Positions 1 to 5,574 of a stretch of DNA of 5,574 nucleotides are shown in pieces (positions within the stretch are counted from its first letter, which is position 1; every line of letters starts with the position of its first letter). The stretch comes from an uncultured bacterium (GTDB lineage: Bacteria; Bacteroidota; Bacteroidia; CAILMK01). The stretch is from assembly GCA_903835275.1 (NCBI GenBank), contig CAILMK010000096.1, positions 1 through 5,574 on the forward strand, given 5' to 3'. Under the pieces are notes generated by a model. It saw nothing but the letters and a program-made list of their open reading frames with translations, made no database searches and was not told the DNA's origin. The position numbers and the translations under genes are program-made.

Positions 1-193
1 ATCAGCGATACTGGGAATGCATAATATCCTGGAGCGCCCTATGGCCATCAACGGACAGGTGGTGATACGCCCGATGATGTATGTGGCCCTTAGCTACGAT
101 CACCGTGTGATTGACGGCCGCGAATCTGTAGGATTCCTTGTACGCGTAAAACAAATACTGGAAGACCCTACAAGGTTGTTGTTGGGGGTATAA
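1..193 (+). CDS. sucB: Dihydrolipoamide succinyltransferase (E2 of 2-oxoglutarate dehydrogenase), C-terminal end only
   Basis: Only the last 63 codons are present; the first complete codon starts at base 2 and the stop is TAA at 191-193. The translation starts [13 protein letters not shown] and ends [10 protein letters not shown]. It contains the acyltransferase active-site motif DHRVIDG (His codon at 101-103), followed by GRESVGFLV. In E2 enzymes this His, with the Asp of the same motif, catalyses transfer of the acyl group from lipoamide to CoA. The [16 protein letters not shown] and [12 protein letters not shown] stretches resemble SucB/OdhB rather than pyruvate dehydrogenase E2, so succinyl-CoA formation in the TCA cycle is the likely role (odhB is an equivalent symbol). 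The gene ends 15 bases before a strong terminator and lies upstream of lpdA, the E3 partner. The lipoyl and E1/E3-binding domains lie outside the window. Confidence 0.93.
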   Translation, partial: SAILGMHNILERPMAINGQVVIRPMMYVALSYDHRVIDGRESVGFLVRVKQILEDPTRLLLGV

Positions 194-208
194 AGAGAAA
201 TTAATATT

Positions 209-251
209 TTATAAACTAAAAATCCCGCGGTGCGGGATTTTTAGTTTATAA
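209..251 (+). terminator. Strong hairpin terminator after sucB, probably bidirectional
   Basis: Bases 209-228 and 232-251 form a perfect 20-bp stem around a 3-base GGT loop (229-231). The GC core ATCCCGC/GCGGGAT is flanked by A-rich sequence on the left arm and T-rich sequence (TTTTTAG) on the right, so it can act as a factor-independent terminator on either strand. It begins 15 bases after the sucB stop. It should isolate sucB transcription from lpdA. Confidence 0.85.
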
Positions 252-407
252 CCCCTCCGCCCTGCGGGCACCTCCCCTAAAGATAAGCTAGCATCTTTCC
301 TTTAAGCTTTAGACACCCGCACATGCTCGCTTGCGAGCAAACTCATCCCCTGTGGAATGTCCCGATCCCTCCTGTTTTTAGGAGGGGTGCCCAAAGGGTC
401 GGGTGGT
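251..407. repeat. Imperfect long inverted repeat filling the sucB-lpdA gap
   Basis: The left arm 251-281 (CCCCTCCGCCC...CCTCCCCTAAA) and the right arm 377-407 (TTTAGGAGGGGTGCCC...) are inverted copies: 23 of 31 positions match with no gaps, separated by 95 bases. Inside lies a compact hairpin TGCTCGC-TT-GCGAGCA (324-339) and a weaker one, AAAGAT/ATCTTT (279-284/293-298). The layout is that of a small non-coding, MITE-like or REP-like palindromic element, a type I recognise as common between Bacteroidota genes; the family assignment is from memory and unconfirmed. The left arm touches the end of the sucB terminator. Bases 408-499, between this repeat and the lpdA promoter, hold only the TGTCCCT pair at 463-469 and 484-490; I see no gene there. 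Confidence 0.6.
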
Positions 408-499
408 TAGGAGTGTGACTTCAACAAACTAAGACAGCAACACCAGAAATATGCCTTCGTTTTGTCCCTTGCCACGTGTCTCCTGTCCCTATTTTGCAT

Positions 500-507
500 T
501 AACTTTG
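500..507 (+). promoter_or_regulatory. Candidate lpdA promoter, Bacteroidota -7 element
   Basis: TAACTTTG is a full match to the Bacteroidota -7 consensus TAnnTTTG. It ends 20 bases before the lpdA ATG, so transcription would start near 512-516 and give a very short AT-rich leader. No good -33 TTG sits at the usual distance; the nearest, at 469-471, is 28 bases upstream of the -7 element. A weaker alternative is TATTTTG at 490-496, which has that same TTG 18 bases upstream. Confidence 0.55.
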
Positions 508-527
508 CCCCAGTTTAGTAAATTACT

Positions 528-1952
528 ATGGAAAAATTTGATGTTACCGTTATAGGTTCAGGTCCCGGCGGCTATGTAGCTGCCATTCGTTGTGCGCAAC
601 TGGGTTTTAAAACCGCTATCATTGAGCGCTACCCTACCCTGGGCGGCACTTGCCTCAACGTAGGCTGTATTCCCTCCAAGGCATGGCTGGATTCGTCTGA
701 GCATTATTACAAGATGATGCATGAATTCGCAGCGCACGGCATTACTTACCAAAAACCGGGAGTTGATATCAAAACCATGAGTGCACGCGTTGCTGATGTT
801 GTAAAAGCAAACGTGGATGGGATTGCTTTTTTGATGAAGAAGAACAAGATCACTGTCATCAGCGGACATGGTACTATCAAAACCGCAACGAGTATTGAAG
901 TTGCCAACGGAAATGATAAACAAATTATAGAAACCGGCAAGATCATTATTGCAACGGGCTCCAAGCCGAGCAGTCTGCCGGGCATAGAAATAGACAAGGA
1001 ACGCATCATAACATCTACAGAAGCATTGAAGCTGCAGGAAATACCAAAGCACATGATCCTCATTGGTGGTGGCGTGATAGGACTGGAATTAGGTTCTGTA
1101 TTTGCGCGTCTGGGTGCAAAAGTATCCGTAGTGGAATTCATGGATGGAATATTGCCTACTATGGATAAATCACTTGGCAAGGAATTGCAGAAGACCATGA
1201 AGAGAATGGGTGTTGATTTCTATCTAAAGCATAAGGTCACATCTGTGACAAAGACCCCTAAATCCCCTAAAGGGGACTTTAAAAACGGTGGAGTCATTGT
1301 TAAAGCTGAATCTGATGGAAAAGAAATATCTCTTGAAGGTGATTATTGCCTGGTTGCTGTAGGAAGAAAAGCCTATACTGCTGAACTTGGATTGGAAAAT
1401 ATCGGCATCACTACAGATAACCGCGGAATGATCCCGGTGAATGAACATCTGGAAACATCCGTTCCGGGAGTATACGCCATTGGTGATGTGATCAAGGGCC
1501 CTATGCTGGCACATAAAGCTGAAGAAGAAGGTGTATTCGTTGCAGAGCAATTAGCAGGACAAAAACCACATATCAATTATAATCTTATACCGGGTGTGGT
1601 TTATACCTGGCCGGAAGTTGCTGCCGTAGGACAAACCGAAGAGCAACTCAAGGCTGCAGGAATTGCATATAAAACAGGTTCCTTCCCATTCAAGGCAAGT
1701 GGTCGCGCACGTGCCAGTATGGATATGGATGGATTCATCAAGGTGCTTGCCGATAAGGAAACCGATGAGATCCTCGGTGTACACATGATAGGCGCCCGTA
1801 TGGCTGACCTGGTAATGGAAGCTGTGGTTGCAATGGAATACCGTGCTTCCGCGGAAGATATAGCGCGTATGTGTCACCCTCATCCAACCTATTCCGAAGC
1901 ATTCAAGGAAGCATGTTTAGCCGCAACTGATAACAGGCCAATACACATATAG
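528..1952 (+). CDS. lpdA: Dihydrolipoyl dehydrogenase (E3)
   Basis: This 474-residue flavoprotein reoxidises the dihydrolipoamide of 2-oxoacid dehydrogenase complexes (and of glycine cleavage, if present), passing electrons through a disulfide and FAD to NAD+ (EC 1.8.1.4). The FAD-binding motif GSGPGG is at residues 10-15. The redox disulfide C42/C47 lies in GGTCLNVGCIPSK. A second FAD-contact region is YAIGD (316-320). The NAD-binding motif GGGVIG is at 180-185, with E203 at the end of the next strand, as expected for NAD rather than NADP. The dimerisation domain ends with HPHPTYSE (450-457), giving the catalytic pair H452/E457 contributed to the partner subunit. All key residues are present, so the enzyme should be active. 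The ATG at 528 places the first beta strand (FDVTVIG) right at the N-terminus; there is no Shine-Dalgarno sequence, as is usual in Bacteroidota. Residues about 243-255 (TPKSPKGDFKNGG) look like an inserted palindromic repeat in a surface hairpin. E2 lies upstream, but a terminator separates the two genes. Confidence 0.97.
   Translation: MEKFDVTVIGSGPGGYVAAIRCAQLGFKTAIIERYPTLGGTCLNVGCIPSKAWLDSSEHYYKMMHEFAAHGITYQKPGVDIKTMSARVADVVKANVDGIAFLMKKNKITVISGHGTIKTATSIEVANGNDKQIIETGKIIIATGSKPSSLPGIEIDKERIITSTEALKLQEIPKHMILIGGGVIGLELGSVFARLGAKVSVVEFMDGILPTMDKSLGKELQKTMKRMGVDFYLKHKVTSVTKTPKSPKGDFKNGGVIVKAESDGKEISLEGDYCLVAVGRKAYTAELGLENIGITTDNRGMIPVNEHLETSVPGVYAIGDVIKGPMLAHKAEEEGVFVAEQLAGQKPHINYNLIPGVVYTWPEVAAVGQTEEQLKAAGIAYKTGSFPFKASGRARASMDMDGFIKVLADKETDEILGVHMIGARMADLVMEAVVAMEYRASAEDIARMCHPHPTYSEAFKEACLAATDNRPIHI
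1250..1280. repeat. Palindromic repeat inserted in frame within lpdA
   Basis: The bases contain a near-tandem 9-mer, CCCCTAAAT then CCCCTAAAG (1255-1272), followed by GGGGACTTT. Two hairpins are possible: TCCCCT/AGGGGA (1263-1268/1271-1276) with a 2-base loop, or AAAGACCCCT with AGGGGACTTT (1250-1259/1271-1280), 9 of 10 paired. It encodes lpdA residues T241 to F251 (TKTPKSPKGDF), a Pro/Lys/Gly stretch unlike the usual sequence of this enzyme region. The word CCCCTAAAG also occurs at 274-282 in the upstream intergenic repeat. The frame stays open on both sides. Confidence 0.65.
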
Positions 1953-1962
1953 GGGAAATTCA

Positions 1963-2019
1963 AATATCTAATTTCTAAATCCTAAATGAGCTCCATTTAG
2001 AGTTTAGATATTAGGATTT
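1963..2019. repeat. AT-rich inverted repeat of 7-base units; possible lpdA terminator
   Basis: The arms 1963-1988 and 1994-2019 pair around a 5-base AGCTC loop; the inner 21 positions pair at 18. The left arm is made of degenerate heptamers, TCTAATT, TCTAAAT, CCTAAAT (1967-1987); the right arm holds their inverted forms, ATTTAGA, GTTTAGA, TATTAGG (1995-2015). It begins 10 bases after the lpdA stop and ends 18 bases before the next ATG. It could end lpdA transcription, but it has no GC core, so it may simply be a dispersed repeat. Confidence 0.6.
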
Positions 2020-2037
2020 AGTGCTTATAAATTTTTG

Positions 2038-2964
2038 ATGAAAAAACATTGGTACATATTCGCACTTCTGCTCTTATTTGTACCAACTAAGAGTTCAGCG
2101 TGGGGCTTCTGGGCGCATAAAAAGATCAATCGCGCGGCAGTGAGTACACTTCCCAAGCCAATGCTTCGGTTTTATCAAAATAATATTGATTACCTGAGCG
2201 CTCATTCCGTAGATCCTGACAAGAAACGATATATTGATTCCACAGAATCAGCGCGGCATTATATTGATTTGGACGCCTATGGCAAATATCCTTACCTGAA
2301 CATTCCACGGAAATATATTGATGCAAAGAAGAAATTTGGGGAGAAAAAACTCAATAAATTCGGCACGCTTCCATGGGAAATCAGCTGGCAGTACAATCGT
2401 CTGGTAGAAGCATTTCGCTCGCATGATTCCGCAGGAATTCTAACAATTTCCGCACATCTCGGACATTATATAGCTGACGCTACTGTGCCGCTGCACACCA
2501 CCAGGAATTACAACGGTCAGTTAACAAATCAAAAAGGTATTCATTCTTTGTGGGAAAGCACGATTCCGGAAAAGTTCGGAGATGAGTATACACTTTCCGC
2601 GATGCCTGCTTTTTATATAAAGGATGTTCAGGCTTATGCCTGGCAAATAATTTTAAACAGTAATTTGAATGCGGATAGTGTTCTACTAAAAGAAAAAGAA
2701 TTAAACGCAAATTTTCCTGAAGATAAAAAATACGTCAAAAGCGATAGCAGCGGACAGATTTACTCCCCCGAATACGTACGTCAATACAATGCAAAACTGA
2801 ATGGAATGGTGGAAAAACGCTTCGATGCCGCAATTATCGATATAGGTTGTTTATGGATGAGTGCCTGGATAGATGCGGGAAAGCCAGTTTTGAAATTCAA
2901 AAAAACTGCCCAGAAAAAAAATTCACTTCCAGTAAAGGGCAAATACAAGGGAAAGAATGGATAA
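2038..2964 (+). CDS. Secreted zinc-dependent phospholipase C / S1-P1 nuclease family protein
   Basis: This 308-residue exported protein has the signature of the trinuclear-zinc fold shared by S1/P1 nucleases and bacterial phospholipase C. A signal peptide (MKKHWYIFALLLLF...SSA) predicts cleavage after A21, exposing W22 as the mature N-terminus; in this family the terminal Trp itself binds zinc. Other apparent ligands are H27 (WGFWAH, mature position 6), D59 or D61 (SVDPD), H74 (ARHYID), H143/D147/H153 in GHYIADATVPLH, and H169/E173 in GIHSLWE. The full set is present, so it is probably an active phosphoesterase in the periplasm or outside the cell; the substrate (nucleic acid or phospholipid) cannot be decided. 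The C-terminal 27 residues contain 10 lysines. I chose the ATG at 2038, not the TTG codon directly before it, since it gives a normal signal peptide. The 3' end overlaps the next gene by 8 bases. A specific promoter is not evident. Confidence 0.85.
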   Translation: MKKHWYIFALLLLFVPTKSSAWGFWAHKKINRAAVSTLPKPMLRFYQNNIDYLSAHSVDPDKKRYIDSTESARHYIDLDAYGKYPYLNIPRKYIDAKKKFGEKKLNKFGTLPWEISWQYNRLVEAFRSHDSAGILTISAHLGHYIADATVPLHTTRNYNGQLTNQKGIHSLWESTIPEKFGDEYTLSAMPAFYIKDVQAYAWQIILNSNLNADSVLLKEKELNANFPEDKKYVKSDSSGQIYSPEYVRQYNAKLNGMVEKRFDAAIIDIGCLWMSAWIDAGKPVLKFKKTAQKKNSLPVKGKYKGKNG

Positions 2965-3781
2965 AAATACTGCAAATATTCATCCTCCCACCGAAGTGGA
3001 ATTACTTGAATTTTTCAAAAAAAATACCGGAGTCCAATTGTATCTTTTCGCAGGAATGGAGAGTGTTTTTAAAGATAATTCCAACTGGAATGCCTTGTAT
3101 GAAAATGGGGAAATAAAGGAAGTCTCCCTTTTTCGCAGCAAGGGAACCAATCCACATTTATATTTTCTCAGCAGAAATAATACTGATGAAACGAATGAAT
3201 TTCTTGCAGATGCTATAAAGGATATTAAAGGCGAATTTTACATCTATATCAGCTCTCATTTTTCAAATATCTTCGATAAAATAAACACCATTGAAGACCA
3301 TGGGAATTATTTCCAGATGTATTTGCAAAATAAAAATTTACTCGCGGTTGAAAATAAGAATATCCGCAGGCTTGGCATGGATGACCTTGCTCAAATGCAG
3401 GAAATATTCGACGCCGATTATCCGGGTAACTGGTTCACTCCTTCTGCGCTTGAAAACGGAATATATATCGCGCAATTTGAGAATGATACATTAGCAGGCA
3501 TTGCAGGTACAAATTTCATCAATAAAAAACACGGCATCGCTTCCATTGGGAATATCGTCACACGATCTGATTTTCGGGGAAAAGGAATTGCTAAAAACAT
3601 CACTTCCTGCCTCTGCAATATTCTTCTTCAAAATGACATATCAGAAATCGGCTTGAGTGTTCACACCGGTAATTTCACCGCAATAAAAATGTATGAAAGA
3701 ATCGGATTTTCTATAGTGGATGAATACGTATATAGGAAGATAAGTCTGAATTTGTCAGAATCACAGATTAAAAAAGATTAA
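2957..3781 (+). CDS. GNAT-family N-acetyltransferase, two-domain, FR47-like C-terminus
   Basis: A 274-residue cytoplasmic protein with no signal peptide. The C-terminal half (about 135-265) is a GNAT domain. It starts with IRRLGMDDLAQMQEIF, continues through the strand IAQFENDTLAGIAG, and has the acetyl-CoA pyrophosphate-binding loop RGKGIA (207-212) after IGNIVTRSDF. It ends with the motif NFTAIKMYERIGF (239-251), with the conserved Tyr at 246. This matches FR47-like GNAT enzymes, which transfer an acetyl group from acetyl-CoA to an amine; the acceptor is unknown. Residues 1-134 contain no motif I can name; such halves are often degenerate GNAT-like domains in this group. The ATG lies inside the end of the upstream zinc hydrolase gene in another frame (8-base overlap), so the two are probably one operon with coupled translation. 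The gene looks more AT-rich than lpdA and ade by eye. Confidence 0.85.
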   Translation: MDKNTANIHPPTEVELLEFFKKNTGVQLYLFAGMESVFKDNSNWNALYENGEIKEVSLFRSKGTNPHLYFLSRNNTDETNEFLADAIKDIKGEFYIYISSHFSNIFDKINTIEDHGNYFQMYLQNKNLLAVENKNIRRLGMDDLAQMQEIFDADYPGNWFTPSALENGIYIAQFENDTLAGIAGTNFINKKHGIASIGNIVTRSDFRGKGIAKNITSCLCNILLQNDISEIGLSVHTGNFTAIKMYERIGFSIVDEYVYRKISLNLSESQIKKD

Positions 3782-3783
3782 AG

Positions 3784-3850
3784 GATTTCACGGAAAAAAT
3801 CAGTGTTATTTGTGTAATCCGTCAAATCAGTGATTCAGAAATTTAATCTG
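3784..3850. repeat. Nine-base-periodic repeat with a hairpin, in the convergent GNAT-ade gap
   Basis: Bases 3797-3832 read as four consecutive 9-mers: AAATCAGTG, TTATTTGTG, TAATCCGTC, AAATCAGTG. The first and fourth are identical; more decayed units continue to TTTAATCTG (3842-3850). A separate inverted repeat pairs GATTTCACGGA (3784-3794) with TCCGTCAAATC (3818-3828) at 10 of 11 positions. It sits 2 bases after the GNAT stop and 12 bases from the ade stop. The style resembles short dispersed repeats I associate with Bacteroidota genomes. It may also help terminate the two converging transcripts, but it has no classic GC stem with a U tract. Confidence 0.55.
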
Positions 3851-3862
3851 CGCGAAAATGAG

Positions 3863-5500
3863 TTACACGAAAAGCTCCCTGAATTTGAATGTGCTTCCAT
3901 CAAACAAACCCTTGTCGCTAAGTTTTAATTTCGGAATTACCAGTAACGCTAGAAATGAAAGCGTCATGTAAGGTGCCGTTAATCGGCTACCCATTCTCTT
4001 CACTTCAGCATCCATTTTCTGGTATTCATCTGCTACTTCATACCCATCACTTGTGCTCATAAGTCCTGCCACTGGCAAAGGAAGAATACTATGATCAGCT
4101 TCATTCACATAAGATATTCCTCCCATCGTATCAATAACCACATTTATTGCGCGAACAATGGATGCATCATCCACTCCCACTGCAATAATATTATGACTAT
4201 CGTGTGCCACTGATGAAGCAATAGCTCCTTCACGCAAGCCGAAATTCTTAACAAATGCAATGGCGGGAGGAGCACTGTTATCGTAGCGGTTTACCACCAC
4301 CATTTTCAGGATATCCCTGTCTATATCACTGATAGCATATCCTTTTTCGGTCAAAACTTCCTGAGCTGATTCTCCTGTTATTAACTGGCCGTTGATGGCT
4401 TCAATAACGACAATTTTATTGCTTGTTGCCTGTACAGCGATATCCTCGTCATGGACAAAAGTCCTGTTGAAATTATTAATAATATCTGATTTCGTAACCG
4501 GAATCAGCGATTTACCTCCTTTGGCAACCAGTTCCCCTTTGATCCATGTTTCCTTTATTTCAAAATCACTCAGGTTATCAACGATAATAAAATCAGCAGA
4601 GTCCCCTTCCTGAAGAAGTCCGTTGCGCAATCCATAATGCCGGGTAGGATTTAATGTCGCCGCCCTGATTACATCCATTTTATTCATATCCATTTTGATT
4701 GCCCTGCGCACGAGGTCGTTGATATGCCCTTCCACGAGCGCATCCGGATGTTTATCATCGGAGCAGAACATGATCTTATCAGGATAAGCGATGATCAGTT
4801 CAATAAGCGCATCGAAGTTTTTAGCGGCAGAACCTTCCCTGATAATTATCTTCATTCCGAGGCGCAATTTCTCCAATGCCTCTTCTTTGGTGAAACACTC
4901 ATGATCGGTACTGATTCCCGCGGCGATGTATTTCGCAGCATCCTCACCTCTCAAGCCCGGTGCATGCCCGTCTATAGGCTTATTGTATTTTTTAGCGATC
5001 CTGATCTTTTCCATCACTACCGGGTCATCGTGCAAAACACCGGGATAATTCATCATTTCCGTGAGGTAACGGATTTCCTTGCGCGAAAGCAATTTATCAA
5101 TATCCTCCGGTGTGATGATAGCTCCTGCTGTCTCAAAATTTGTGGCGGGAACGCAACTGGGAGCGCCGAAATTGATATAAAAGGGCACCTGCCAGGAATT
5201 ATAGATCATGTAATCTATACCCTCCATTCCGCACACATTGGCAATCTCATGAGGATCGGAAACGGTAGCCACTGTACCATGTACCACCGCAAGGCGCGCA
5301 AACTCCGAAGGCACAAGCATGGAGCTTTCTATATGAACATGGGCATCCACCAGCCCTGGCATGATGAAATGCTTCGGAGCCTTAGCAATCTCCCTGATAG
5401 AGAAAATATGCCCGTTACGGATAACGATTTCCCCGGGGAAAATGCGCCCCCCGACTACGTCAATGATCAGTCCTGATACTTGATTGGCTTCGCTCGTCAT
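3863..5500 (-). CDS. ade: Adenine deaminase
   Basis: This 545-residue amidohydrolase hydrolyses adenine to hypoxanthine and ammonia (EC 3.5.4.2), feeding purine salvage in the cytoplasm. Counting from the ATG at 5500, the metal-binding DAHVHIESSM is at 52-61 (H54, H56), followed by SDPHE (H84), E148 in LTEMMNYPG, H179 in DGHAPGL, H200 in STDHECFT, and the catalytic Asp in FCSDDKHPD (D248/D249). The domain order is that of bacterial Ade: a short N-terminal beta segment (GLIIDVVGGRIFPGEIVI), the metal-binding barrel to about 300, then a C-terminal domain with VAHDSHNIIAVG (432-443). The length is typical and no key residue is missing. I chose ATG at 5500 over a TTG two codons upstream. It is convergent with the GNAT gene and appears to be a single-gene unit. 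Distinction from dihydroorotase or cytosine deaminase rests on IESSM, DGHAPGL and the AHDSHN domain. Confidence 0.95.
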   Translation of the reverse strand: MTSEANQVSGLIIDVVGGRIFPGEIVIRNGHIFSIREIAKAPKHFIMPGLVDAHVHIESSMLVPSEFARLAVVHGTVATVSDPHEIANVCGMEGIDYMIYNSWQVPFYINFGAPSCVPATNFETAGAIITPEDIDKLLSRKEIRYLTEMMNYPGVLHDDPVVMEKIRIAKKYNKPIDGHAPGLRGEDAAKYIAAGISTDHECFTKEEALEKLRLGMKIIIREGSAAKNFDALIELIIAYPDKIMFCSDDKHPDALVEGHINDLVRRAIKMDMNKMDVIRAATLNPTRHYGLRNGLLQEGDSADFIIVDNLSDFEIKETWIKGELVAKGGKSLIPVTKSDIINNFNRTFVHDEDIAVQATSNKIVVIEAINGQLITGESAQEVLTEKGYAISDIDRDILKMVVVNRYDNSAPPAIAFVKNFGLREGAIASSVAHDSHNIIAVGVDDASIVRAINVVIDTMGGISYVNEADHSILPLPVAGLMSTSDGYEVADEYQKMDAEVKRMGSRLTAPYMTLSFLALLVIPKLKLSDKGLFDGSTFKFRELFV

Positions 5501-5520
5501 CTGCAATTAGCTTGATAAAG

Positions 5521-5528
5521 CAAAGTTT
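5521..5528 (-). promoter_or_regulatory. Candidate ade promoter, -7 element
   Basis: On the minus strand this reads AAACTTTG, one mismatch (first position) from TAnnTTTG, ending 20 bases before the ade ATG. That is the same distance as for the lpdA promoter. No TTG -33 element is seen upstream within the window. Confidence 0.4.
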
Positions 5529-5542
5529 AAAAATTTTAGTGA

Positions 5543-5550
5543 TATATTTG
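5543..5550 (+). promoter_or_regulatory. Possible divergent promoter for a gene beyond the window
   Basis: TATATTTG is a full match to TAnnTTTG on the plus strand, followed by a tandem TTTGAA (5547-5558) and AT-rich sequence. It would drive a rightward gene outside the window. No -33 element is evident, and AT-rich sequence gives such matches by chance. Confidence 0.25.
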
Positions 5551-5574
5551 AATTTGAATAAAGAAAATGTAAAA

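Noticed and set aside
251..407. Riboswitch or CRISPR-like array in the sucB-lpdA gap
   Set aside because: There are only two imperfect inverted arms and no direct repeats with regular spacers; no riboswitch core that I know is visible.
323..418. A 31-codon open frame starting MLACEQTHPLWN within the sucB-lpdA gap
   Set aside because: It lies in the inverted repeat, runs through its hairpin and right arm, and has no ribosome-binding or domain signal; it is a repeat artefact.
558..1198. Long minus-strand open frames opposite lpdA
   Set aside because: They are shadows of the lpdA frame with no motifs and no promoter.
2026..2037. TATAAATTTTTG directly before the zinc hydrolase ATG as a -7 promoter
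   Set aside because: The spacing does not fit TAnnTTTG and it abuts the start codon, which would leave no transcribed start.
2847..3116. An 89-codon plus-strand frame bridging the hydrolase and GNAT genes
   Set aside because: It overlaps two well-supported genes in a third frame and has no family features.
4724..5476. A 250-codon open frame on the plus strand inside ade
   Set aside because: It is the antisense shadow of adenine deaminase, whose frame has all expected catalytic motifs; the shadow has low-complexity, His/Arg-rich content and no recognisable domain.

Overview
This window looks like a chromosomal segment of a Bacteroidota bacterium, probably of the Chitinophagia/Sphingobacteriia type. 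The grounds are: two matches to the Bacteroidota -7 promoter element TAnnTTTG; leaders with no Shine-Dalgarno sequence in front of lpdA and ade; a secreted zinc phospholipase C/S1-P1 nuclease-like protein of a kind common in that phylum; and gaps filled with several kinds of short palindromic or periodic repeats. The taxonomic call is an inference from sequence style, not from a database match.

Layout, left to right. (1) The last 63 codons of the 2-oxoglutarate dehydrogenase E2 gene (sucB/odhB) end at 193 and are followed at once by a very strong hairpin terminator (209-251). (2) The 334-bp gap 194-527 holds that terminator, an imperfect long inverted repeat (251-407) and a candidate promoter just before the next gene; I see no convincing gene in it. 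(3) lpdA (528-1952) encodes dihydrolipoyl dehydrogenase, the E3 partner of E2. Its reading frame carries an in-frame palindromic insert at 1250-1280. (4) A hairpin of degenerate 7-base units (1963-2019) separates lpdA from a secreted zinc hydrolase (2038-2964). (5) The hydrolase gene overlaps by 8 bases a GNAT acetyltransferase gene (2957-3781). (6) A 9-base-periodic repeat (3797-3850) fills the convergent gap. (7) Adenine deaminase, ade, lies on the minus strand (3863-5500), with its upstream region running to the window end.

How the genes relate. E2 and E3 belong to the same 2-oxoacid dehydrogenase chemistry: E2 carries the succinyl group on lipoamide and E3 reoxidises the dihydrolipoamide with NAD+. 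The terminator plus a separate promoter suggest lpdA is transcribed independently, as would suit an E3 shared by several complexes. The hydrolase and acetyltransferase are probably co-transcribed and translationally coupled, but their joint role is unknown. Adenine deaminase (adenine to hypoxanthine) is an independent purine-salvage gene.

I found no clearly new multi-gene system. The most interesting observation is that repeat-like palindromic DNA sits at the gene boundaries and, in one case, inside the conserved enzyme gene lpdA without breaking its frame.
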